DNA of 25,220 nucleotides, taken from assembly GCF_000499385.1 (NCBI RefSeq), contig NW_013654405.1:1-25220 (forward strand), written 5' to 3'. The DNA is from Eimeria necatrix (taxonomy: Eukaryota; Apicomplexa; Conoidasida; Eucoccidiorida; Eimeriidae). Position 1 is the first letter of the stretch; every line of letters starts with the position of its first letter. Positions 1-10,079 of the stretch are shown piece after piece. The notes under the pieces were generated by a model. The model did not search any database. It was not told where the DNA came from and was given only the letters and a program-made list of their open reading frames with translations. A program made the position numbers and the translations under genes.

Positions 1-1698
1 CCAGCTGTCTCCCTCCAGTCTTGCGACCCCTCGTAGGTCGCTGGCTAGCTATCCTCTCTAGAGCACTAACCAGCCCCATTGTAGTGTCTGTGCACTACAG
101 TCTCAGAGGCAACTCCAAAGAGAAGCAGGTTCGTCCCCCGTAGCTCTTGGGCTTCGCCGTCTAAAAACTGCCGTTGCTTTCCCCTCACGGGACTTGTTAG
201 TGCCGCTGGCCCCTCTGTAGTATGTTTGCCTTGGCCTGTGTGGAGTGGCACAGCTCCTAGTGGAGCTTCTGTTGTCCGCGCTCTTCTTGCAGGTTTCACC
301 TAATCTGCTCCTCATATGTTCACATCTCAGTGCAAACAAAGTTGTTTTCAGGCAAAAATATACAGCGTGGACTTAGCATCATAGAACACCTACATTATAG
401 AGATATGCAGCTCTTGCTCTTCTGTTGTGTTTGCTTTTACTTTTTGTACAGCTATGTATGTCTACTTATGCATGCAGTAAATAATTCTATTTCGTCCCCT
501 GTGCTCAATCAGGAAATCATGGTGCGTTTGGCAAATACAGGCATACAAAGAGAAAAAGCTTTCTAAACTTGTAAGCAGAGCTTGGCTTACAGATGATTTA
601 AATCAGCTGAAGCCTCCAGGAGGGGACGAGCTGGAGCATAATTAGAAAGAATTCACTGAAACCCGAGAGGACTAAGGGCTTCTGAATGGCTTCCTTCGCA
701 GAGAAAGAAAAAGCAGCTGAATTACATAGTGATCGCAAAAAAACACATTTGTTGCCCCGTTTTTTAGCAGCAGAGAAATAATACGATTATTGTGGTTGTT
801 GCAGAGTGTAGTCTCCCGTAACGTAACGACGTGTGGTAAACATAGATGGCTGGTTCTACATCATGCCCTTAGGAGACATACCCCTAGACATTTACTCCGT
901 AGTTTCTTGTTGAAGAGCTAGCTCTTCATAGATTCCCAAAGGTGCCAAACTACCATACCAAAAACTGTGGAAGGCTTGCGCACGTAACTCAGCTGTGGCT
1001 GCCAACACTCTTGTCATATTAAATCATTAAAAATGTGTTAAAGAGAAATCCTACGGTGTTACAGAAAATGGTATCGAATTTGAAACGGTCCAGGTAATAA
1101 CCCCCCACTCATCGATCAACGGGGTAGCGGGCCCTACGCCCTCTTATTCCGTGAGCTGACTTGTGAGAAGCCCGAATGGGTTCCATCTCCAAGCCAAACT
1201 GTTTCGAATAAGGATGTTCAACTGGGGCTTTTTTTATATAGATCTGCAGTTTCTCACTGCGTAGCTGTCTGACAAGCCAAAGGATGCTTCTGTGGGTACT
1301 CATGTGACTTGAAGGATATTGTTTCGACTTTGCCAGCTGCTGCAACACCGTAGAGCAGTATGTGCTTCTCTTTTCTAATTTGCAATTTTTAATTGGTTTC
1401 GGCATGGCCTGTTCAGAGATTTTTATTTTATTCGCCCAATGGGCTGTGGTCTCCGCGCCAGCCACGGTGGGATCTGGATTATGTTTTTACGTTAGGCAGC
1501 ATAGTAGTTCTATCTGGTAAGCAGGCTTGATGCTTTGTCACTACGAAGCCTGCATGCGTTATATTTTGGCCTTCGCACTTTCACGTGAATGGTTCCACAT
1601 ACGGATTGGAGGAGCAACTAAGCAGGACATAGTCGCGCCCCCCTGGCAGACTTCAAACTCAGCTCCTGAGTGAGACTGCGGGACGCGGAGGAAGTACA
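1..1698. other. No convincing gene (intergenic / 5' flank)
   Basis: This stretch is of ordinary base composition, without CAG or AAACCCT repeats. Open frames up to about 118 codons exist (for example on the minus strand at 1109-1465), but they show no motif, no consistent splice signals and no codon pattern like the gene that follows. The last part, up to 1698, should hold the promoter and 5' leader of the coiled-coil gene. I could not place a promoter element. Confidence 0.5.
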
Positions 1699-3723
1699 AT
1701 GGCACTCGCTAAGATGCCGCAGGAACAGGACCTGCAAGTAATCCAGGACAATACGGCGAATGATGAGGAAAATGCAGGCCGGCGGAGTGTCAAGGAAGAG
1801 GAATTTGATGACGCTCCCACGCGCCTCCCACATTCCGGAACACCACGAGGGCCAAAAAGTAAACCAGGTCTCTATGTAATTCTTGTCACGTTGCTAGTGG
1901 CTGGCTTGATTGCCTGCAGGACAGTGAGTAGAAGTGCAGCAAGGCACGTTGCATCTCGCGCAGAGAACGACGGTATACCAGGAGCGCGCGTTGAAGAGAG
2001 GCACTTGAGAGAAAACGCCAGGAGCCAGTTTAAAGAAAGCTATAGTGAACAGAGACGATCTTTGTCGAAAGAAAAACAAACAGGCGGAGATGCAAAAGCT
2101 GAAGAGGAAGGTGTCCATGTGCCTGGCGAAATCGAGGACCTCAGAAAGTCCCGTATACCAGAGGTTGCTATTATGGAGGGCAAACTGGAAAAGTCGCGAA
2201 AGCTTTTGAGCGCGGCAGATCGCCTCGCATTTTTAGTAACGAAGCCTCAGGCCAAAGAACTGATAGGAGATGCACATGAACACGTGGAGCAGGCCCGCTT
2301 GCAGTTTACAAATTCAGGAGACATAATTGCCAGCGAAGAGCAACTCCTGCTCGCAGTACAGGATGTGCGTAAATTGTACCTTGCCGCGATTGCGCAATGT
2401 GACGCTCTCGTGAACAAGGTTGATATGAGCGAATTTTTCCCAATGGCAGGCCTGGAAACTGAAGGAGATGAGACCCCATTGAAAGCCGGCAAACTAAACC
2501 CCGAAGACACAGTTCAAAGCATGATGATCACATTCTATGAAATCAAGGATGTTTACTTCGAAATGATCGAACAGTTTCAGGGAGTCGGTCGAGCACCGTT
2601 GAACAGCAAGCCATTTGAGAATGAAGAAGATATCGACGTGTTGACTGACATTTCAGATGACCTTCTTTTCCTGTGGAATGCAGTAGCGTCTCAACAGAAC
2701 CTCGTGTGGCTTGCAAACGAGTTCAGAAATCGCATTTTCACCGGTCTGAAAGAGCACATGCTAAGTGTTTCCAAAACGCTCCTCGCATTTTCAGAATCTC
2801 GTCTCAAGCACGCGCAAATCACAATTAAGCTAGCAAGGAAAGCTCACAAGCCCAAGGGATATGCATCAAAAACGTACGAACTCAAATTTGCGGAAAAGAA
2901 ACTTGCGGAGGCGGAAAATGGGCTGAATGCGCTGCGAGAACGGATCAAGGAACTAGAAGCAACTACAAAGTGGGAAGATATGTCTGAGGATACGAAGGTT
3001 GTACTGCTGCAGGAGGCTGAACAGGCCAAGAAGCTAATGCTTGGCTTGCATAAACCTGTGTCGGAAGTCCCTTCAATACCACATGACTTGAAATTACAGA
3101 GCGAGGAGCTAATTTTAGATGAAGCTGAGGGCGTTCATAATGCCTGCCTTGCGGAGAGTCATGCTGTGCGTGAGCTGTTGAAGGATGCGAAGGCGAGGCT
3201 TGAAGCATGGCTAGAGGGTGCTTACAGTGAAGGGATGGACGACACAATCCAGCTCAGTGAAGACGTTTACTCTGAGCTGTTATCCAAAATCAAGCAAATA
3301 CGCGAGCAAGCGAAGCAGGAGGTGACGGCAGCCGCGCAGTCGCTCCTGCAAGCGAAGGAAGCGCTGGGCGCAGCAGGTGCTGCTGACCCTCTCAAAACAC
3401 AGACGGAACGTTTGGTCAATTTAATAAGTATACGGGAGAAGGCACGCCAACTTGCGCTCGAAAGCGAACGATTAGAGCTGTCTGAGCTAGAATTTGCTTC
3501 GCTGCAACGCGTAGCTACTGACGCCAAAATCTACAGATTCCGTGATTCATCTGCAGCCAAGGAACACATAATTACCGACACGAAGGAATACGAAGAAGCG
3601 AAACGGGCCGTTGTGCAGTCTGAAACTGTAGTAGAAATGCAGGCAGCAATGAACAGGCTGAGACGGTCAGTGGCGGCAATGACCCGGAACATCGCAAATG
3701 ACAGAATGAGGAAGGAATCCTAG
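1699..3723 (+). CDS. Membrane-anchored coiled-coil protein, 674 aa, function unknown
   Basis: This is a single uninterrupted frame from ATG 1699 to TAG 3721-3723, and I do not recognise the family. Residues 1-57 are hydrophilic and probably cytosolic. Residues about 58-74 (GLYVILVTLLVAGLIAC) form one strong hydrophobic helix that could act as a signal anchor, followed by basic residues. The rest is highly charged and helical, rich in Glu/Lys/Ala with heptad-like stretches, for example around residues 150-230, 390-450 and 540-650. There are no homopolymer runs, unlike every other gene in the window. The likely layout is a type II membrane or secretory-pathway protein with a long helical ectodomain, as in many coccidian surface or granule proteins; that is inference. 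The start is the first in-frame ATG after an upstream stop. It converges with the metallopeptidase gene that ends at 5278. Confidence 0.85.
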   Translation: MALAKMPQEQDLQVIQDNTANDEENAGRRSVKEEEFDDAPTRLPHSGTPRGPKSKPGLYVILVTLLVAGLIACRTVSRSAARHVASRAENDGIPGARVEERHLRENARSQFKESYSEQRRSLSKEKQTGGDAKAEEEGVHVPGEIEDLRKSRIPEVAIMEGKLEKSRKLLSAADRLAFLVTKPQAKELIGDAHEHVEQARLQFTNSGDIIASEEQLLLAVQDVRKLYLAAIAQCDALVNKVDMSEFFPMAGLETEGDETPLKAGKLNPEDTVQSMMITFYEIKDVYFEMIEQFQGVGRAPLNSKPFENEEDIDVLTDISDDLLFLWNAVASQQNLVWLANEFRNRIFTGLKEHMLSVSKTLLAFSESRLKHAQITIKLARKAHKPKGYASKTYELKFAEKKLAEAENGLNALRERIKELEATTKWEDMSEDTKVVLLQEAEQAKKLMLGLHKPVSEVPSIPHDLKLQSEELILDEAEGVHNACLAESHAVRELLKDAKARLEAWLEGAYSEGMDDTIQLSEDVYSELLSKIKQIREQAKQEVTAAAQSLLQAKEALGAAGAADPLKTQTERLVNLISIREKARQLALESERLELSELEFASLQRVATDAKIYRFRDSSAAKEHIITDTKEYEEAKRAVVQSETVVEMQAAMNRLRRSVAAMTRNIANDRMRKES

Positions 3724-5277
3724 GCCGACAACTCCGTGGACGGGTTTATTTGTTCCCTTTTGACGGTAAAGTCTGTTGATGTTTACCTTTTTTGCTAGGA
3801 ACACAAACCTGCAGCCATGTGTCTGCGCATTTCAATGCAGTTCGTAGCAGCCATACAGCACTACTGACATGCCGATTTTTTTTTTTCAAGCGCATGCAAG
3901 GCGTGGCCTTGCAGCGCTGTTTCGAGGAATTCGGCAGTGAGCTCCTAAACACCAACAGAGAGCTCCTATGGTTTGAATACCATAATGCTAGTAAAGAGAT
4001 ATCACAGCTCTTGCGCTTTTTATTCCTGAGCAGTACTTGTACCGGACTTCGTCCGCTACAACCGAGTTTCCTTGCATTTGTTTCTCCATAGGCTTAAGCT
4101 CGAGAATAGCAGTTGCTCCTGGCCACAGCCCAGACACTCCAGGTTTCAATAGTTGCTCGAAAATTCACCTACCAGATCGCCCGTCTGTAGAAAGACAAGC
4201 AACTGAAGATTCCGGGAGACAACCAAATTCGTTAAGTATTCGAGCCAATGCGGATAAAAGCGTCGTGCATATGGAGGCCTTGGTCATCCGGACCCGGGCG
4301 GTCAAGAAGTTTTGTAGTGGGGTCTGGACACACTTTTGCCGTTAATGTCTACTTTCTGCTGATTCCAACATGCGTACAGAAGTCAGGGGACCTCAGTTGA
4401 CGTCATTTGAAGCCCGTGCTTGTGGCCTTGAAGTGGGTTCCCGCATCGCTCGCGTGCACACTATATCTGCTCACATTCACACTAAATCTTCTTGCCGTTT
4501 CACAAACCTGCTCCCGGCTGCGTCGGAGTAGAGTATGGGTAGCTACGCAGTATTTTGGAATCACGCGTCACGGTAGTTCTACAATTAAGCCACGTTCGGA
4601 GGCACTGCGGGCTCTGCTATAGCGTCGCCAATGCTCAAGACGCTGCTTCTGGTTGAAAAGAAAGTTCGATGCTTCCGAGCTCCATCTTAACTTTCCTTCA
4701 GCGTGAGGCACTAATTAAGATTCGTTACTTTAGAATAGTTGAAGTTTGATCGTTAATTCCAGGGGAACACCATCAGCTCAGCACTACTTTAAATGATACC
4801 ATTAATTGACAACAGACGGCAAATGAGGAGCAACAACAATCAAAAGCCATTAAAAACGAAACTTAACAGAGGCGAAGCGCTCCGTGTGGGCAAGGTGAGC
4901 CAGTGGCTCTCCACCAATGAGCTGGCCTGCGCTGGTTCGGCTGCTAGCTATCGAAGCCAGATTGACTTCCAATGGAACACCCTCAAGCCCCGGTTGAGCA
5001 ATATGGAGGCAGCAAAATATAGATCTTGGAGTAATTCAGGCTGCAGTTGCAACAGAGCGAACCGAGTCTTCAGCTGCTGCTGGGCTAACACCGTTCGCGA
5101 TTGCCACAGAGCTTCCTGGAGAAAAAGCTTTTGATTTCTCAGGCCAAAGGCCTTCAATTAACAGGAAGCTTGCGCCTCAGCGGGGCGCAGAAGCTTCATC
5201 AAGAAAACAAGCTTAGAATCTATAAACCTAAAATCTCGACTGCTGACCCCTTGAGCCTAGGCCGCGTGTCTGAAACC
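3724..5277. other. Intergenic region between convergent genes
   Basis: This holds the 3' flanks of the coiled-coil gene (left, +) and of the metallopeptidase gene (right, -). Open frames of 60-140 codons occur on both strands but lack motifs, start context or coherent splice signals. A ten-T run lies at about 3877-3886. I see no RNA gene or repeat array here. Confidence 0.45.
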
Positions 5278-8200
5278 CTAGGGCTGTTGTGTCTCTTGTA
5301 TGCGTTTAGGTTTGCAGTAAGCATTGACCAGCGTAGCAGCTGTAGCAGCAATGTCAGCCATGAGAGGCTTCATAGCTTGTTTCGGGTGGAGGGGGAAAAG
5401 AGAAAAGCGAACAGGCGTAAGATCTGCTGCTGCCATCCCCTTGTTGCTGCGGGTCGAGTTCTTCCCTTTGTTTCCCTTGTGCTGTTTCTGGAGGTGCTGC
5501 TGCTCAAGCTGCTGCAGTATCCGTAGAGCCCTTGCTTCAGCCAATACGTAACACACCAAAGCGCCCGAGTATGCCCTGAAAGGGAAACACGCCAGCGGAC
5601 GTTCAACGTGTAAGGTGTAAAAACACTTGAAATGTTTACCAAAGCGCAGCAAATTCTGTACTTCAAACTATTATCAATCCATAAGCTTCAGTGAACATCG
5701 AAAAGTCTCAGGGGCACGCCCAAGAAGACACATATTCATGGCTGAAAGTTTAATGCCCAACGCTGCTCATCTTATGAGCTGGCTCTGCGGATTTCGAAAT
5801 ACGACCGATATCTAATTTTTAGACTTTACCCTTCCATCTGTCGAAGGTAATTAAGCGAGAGAACAGGAAATGAGTCTTCAAGTCTGTAGGGAGCCACGCT
5901 GTGCATTTGGAGGCACACGCAACGGCGCAAGTACACATGGGAAAGCAGCAAGGCAGAAGCAGTGGAGCTCAAGCGGGCGAAGAAATGCAAAGAAGAAAAC
6001 AAAGCGAAAATAGGAGAAGCAACGGGCACGAAAACAGGCTTTGAATGCTTGAGCACACTACCAATACAGCAACAGCTGCAGCAACACAACTAAATTACGC
6101 TTACCAACAGCAGCAACAACAGCGGCAAGTGGGACAGCGGCATGTGGGAAAAGAAAACCCACAGGAACAGCAGCATCAACAGAAAGGGCAAAAGTAACGC
6201 CAAAAGCAAGCGCCTACTCTTCAATAGCCCCTTTGATAGTGCGTTCTAGTGTATCTGTAGTTGCTGTTGCTGCGTCCAGTGTGTGGACAGCATAGTCAAC
6301 TGCAGCAGCGACAAAAAGAGAATTAGGATGAAGTAAATCCAATAGGTCGAAGCCCAGGTTCCTACGTGCACGCGAACACACGGCACATAAGGCACACAAC
6401 TGCTGCTGCTGATGCTGGTCAAAATGTTGCTGCCAATGGCATGGCCGCTGCAGCCAATGTTTTCACTGAGGAAGCTGTTGACGCTGCTGCTCGCTGCGTT
6501 GTGTGGGCTGTGGGCCTAGTTTAGTGGAGGCGTTGGCTCTGTACTGCACGGTATTTTGCCTTCATTTTCTTCTTTTTCGTTTTGAACCTGGTGTTTTATC
6601 TTCACGCCAATTCGTCCCGAGTTAGACAGTTTAGTGGTTGATTCGCATGAATCTCAAGCTATTGAAGTTAGTCTACTTTGCAGGCTTATTTTAACTCACG
6701 ATGCATGCGCCAGCGTTAGGGGGCTGTTCTTGTCTTTGTGCTTCGACAAGCTCATCAAGAATTCTGGTTGCCGCAGTATGTGCCTAACACAGAATGCAGA
6801 GCAGCACAATAAACCAGCTAGCTAGGGTCTTAGCTAGCCAGCTGAATAGGCACTTTCACTGCGCTGGAGCCGGCAGTTGGTGCTGAACAGTTGGGGCAAA
6901 TAGCTAACTAACGTGCTTAGCTAATTGCAGCTGCTGCTGGCTAGCGGCTGCAGCTAGCTTGCTTATTTGGCTAGGCTGTGGTTACAGGCAGTCAGCTACT
7001 GTGGCTAGCCAGCTAGCCAGCTAGGTGGCTTGTGGTCGAACTGCCTGACTCGTTGAGGAGAGCAAACGTTTCGTCGAAGTCGAGTGGTCTCTCCTTGACA
7101 AACGCGTCCTGCAGAATGCATTTACAAATAACAACAGGAATCATAATATAAATGTAGCAACACTTTGAACTAAAACAGATGGAAAAGACCGAGACGCAGT
7201 CCTTATACTGAAACCTGTGCTTCAGATCTCAAACCCCCCAGAGCAGCGCCGCAACTGCAGGCCCCACTACACTTTCGCAAACCATTATCTTACGGCGTCT
7301 TCTTGCAGCATTTCCTTAAAGGCGTGGCCAAGCTCATGGGCCAACACCTTCAGCTGCACAAACAGGAGGCGCCCGAAGTGGAAATGGAAAACCCTAAACC
7401 ACACTTGTAGGCGATGCAAGGGTTTCTGTTGGGTTTCTGTTGCCTAAGTCCTTTCCCCAAAACCCCCCGTGGCTCCCAAGCCCCACACTTTAGGCCTTAG
7501 GTCTTAAGGTGTGAATCTCACTTCTTGCAGGTCTAGTAGCCTTGCTTGCATGTGTTTGGGTGGGGGCAGCTGCGCATACACAGCGTGGTGGAGAGCCCCC
7601 AGTTTGATGTGGCAGGGGAAGGAGGGTGGCCTTGGGGGCTGCAGGTAGTGCGAAAGACGCAGCGGAAAGAATGGGTGGTAATACAGAAAACCCAAAAAGC
7701 GGCATTTAGACAGACTGGAAGCAGGAGCTGTAGGTACACCCCAAGCCGCTGACTCAGAAAGCGGGGTGTAGGCACTCAGCTGAGCACACAGAGAGCCAAA
7801 TAAGCCCTTTGGCGGGCGGCTAGCTGAGCTAGCCAGGCCAAGGCCAGCCTGGCCACTGGGGATATCTGAGAGAGTATCCCCAGCACGGCTAGCCGGGCCA
7901 GCTACAGGAGGACGGCTATCTCCGGAGGCGTGTCTAGCTGAGCTAGCCATGGCGTGGCTAGCTGAGCTAGCCATGGCTTGGCTAGCTGCAGGCTGCTGAG
8001 GCTGGGCGTGGGCTGAAGTGTCGTAAACGGCAAAAACTTCGCCCAAATATGAAAAGCCGTTGAATGACCTGCACACAGACCGTAGGCCGCCAGGCGCAAG
8101 CCTCACGCTGTTAGTTCTAAACCCTAAACCCTAAACCCTAAACCCTTGAACAACAGAGTCTGAACCCGCCACCCCTTAAGCCGGCCCAGAACTCTTACTC

Positions 8201-9850
8201 ATTACTTTAATATCTAATGCCACAGCCCTCGTCGTTTTCGAATTTGTGCAATTCCAAACTATAAACACCTACTTCCCCTTATACTTCAAAAAAGGGTTTA
8301 GGGTTTAGTGCTTTGCTCGCCTGCCGTATCCTCTCCACTGTTTCTTCAGCAGCGGCTCCAGCCTAAGGCCCAGAGCAGCAGCTAGCTGGTGCGGCAGCTG
8401 GCTAGCTGAAAGAGACTCAGGGAACCAAGCAGCAGCTTCCAAGTCGCTTGCGCCCCGCCCGTAGGCCTGAGCGCAAACCCTAAACCCTAAACCCTAAACC
8501 CTAAACCCTAAACCCTAAACTCTAGACACTAGCCCCTAAACAGTACATAACAGGCGAAAACGCAGGCAGTCTGGGACGCAGCTTCCGTACCCTCAGAGCT
8601 GCTGCTAACCACTGGTCAACCGTGGGACGCCACTGCTGCAGTCTCGGCTGCTGCTCCCGCTGCTGTTGCTGCTGCTGCTGCTGCTGCCGCAGAGCGTGTC
8701 CCAGCTGCTGGGGAGCCCTTTGCGCTGCAGCAAGGCCAATAGACCGCAGCAGCAGCGGCACTTGCCTCCAATAGTGGCCCTCTGCTGTTTGTCTTTTGAT
8801 GCGCAGTTCTGCCCAGCAAGAGTAGCCGCAGCTAGCTGCAATTTGCTGCCTCTGCTGCAGCAGCAGCAGCAGCTGCTGCAGCAGCTGCTGCTGCTGCGGT
8901 CGGTGCGCCTCGTTCCGTAGCTCCGCCCACTGCGTCACCAAGTCTTTGCCTGCAGCCTCTTCTGAACTTAGGGCTCGCGCTGAGGGTTTAGGGTTTGGGC
9001 TTTGGGGAAAAGAGGGTTTAGGGTTTAGGGTTTGCAGCAGCGCCAACACTGTCTCATAGTTCGAACCCTCATAAGGCACATGAAGAGCTCCCCTGCTGTC
9101 TGTCTTGTACAGCTGCTGCAGCAGCTTAGCTCCGGGGCCCCCCAGGCAGGCAGCAGCAACAACCAACTCCCTGCATGCAGCAGCAACAGCAAAACCCCTG
9201 CATGCAGCAGCAACAACCAACTCCCTGCATGCAGCAGCAACAGCAAAACCCCTGCATGCAGCAGCAACAACCAACTCCCTGCATGCAGCAGCAACAGCGA
9301 AACCCCTGCATGCAGCAGCAACAACCAACTCCCTGCATGCAGCAGCAACAGCAAAACCCCTGCATGCAGCAGCAACAACCAACTCCCCGCATGCAGCAGC
9401 AGCAGCAAAATCCCTGCATGCAGCAGCAACAACCAACTCCCTGCATGCAGCAGCAACAACAAAATGCTGGCATGCAGCAGCAACAGCAAAACCCCTGCAT
9501 GCAGCAGCAACAACCAACTCCCCGCATGCAGCAGCAACAGCAAAATCCCTGCATGCAGCAGCAACAGCAAAATCCCTGCACGCAGCAGCAGAGCAGCAGC
9601 TCTGCTAGGGCCCCTCCCTTCGGGGGAGCCTGGCGCGAGGCAGAGGCTGGCGCCCTGATGCCCGCTTCTCTTAGGTTCTAGGGTTTAGGGTTTAGGGTTT
9701 AGGGTTTAGGGTTTAGGGTTTACGGTCTTGCGGTTGCTTTCGCGACGGCGCGGCAAAAGCGGGCACTTGTTTCGTCCACCAGGCGTTGCTGCTCCACCGT
9801 AAGGCCCCGGCGAGCAGCAGCAGCAGTTTCTTCTTCTTCCAGCTTTGCAG

Positions 9851-9903
<53 letters not shown>

Positions 9904-10040
9904 AGCAAGAGAAGGCTGTCTATGAGCGCCTCCAGGGGCCTTATTGCGAACCGCGAAGTTAAGAAAGACGGCTTGACGAAGCAGCAGTAATTCAGCTGCT
10001 GCTGCAGCTGGCAACTCCGGTCTATCAGGTATGCCAGATA

Positions 10041-10079
<39 letters not shown>

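Noticed and set aside
5101..5526. 141-codon plus-strand frame
   Set aside because: It lies opposite the last peptidase exon, whose conserved AYSGALVCYVLAEA block and phase-matched acceptor are much stronger evidence.
8522..9517. One continuous minus-strand coding frame of 331 codons
   Set aside because: It includes conserved peptidase pieces but also runs through telomere-like tracts and past the donor at 8590. Phase analysis splits it into separate exons with introns.
9150..9590. CRISPR-like appearance of regular repeats
   Set aside because: Units are directly tandem, with no unique spacers, no cas genes and a eukaryotic setting.
9025..9681. Several long frames in the minisatellite on both strands (for example MQQQQQNPC repeats)
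   Set aside because: All six frames are open because of the repeat. Only the frame continuing into the peptidase blocks has support.
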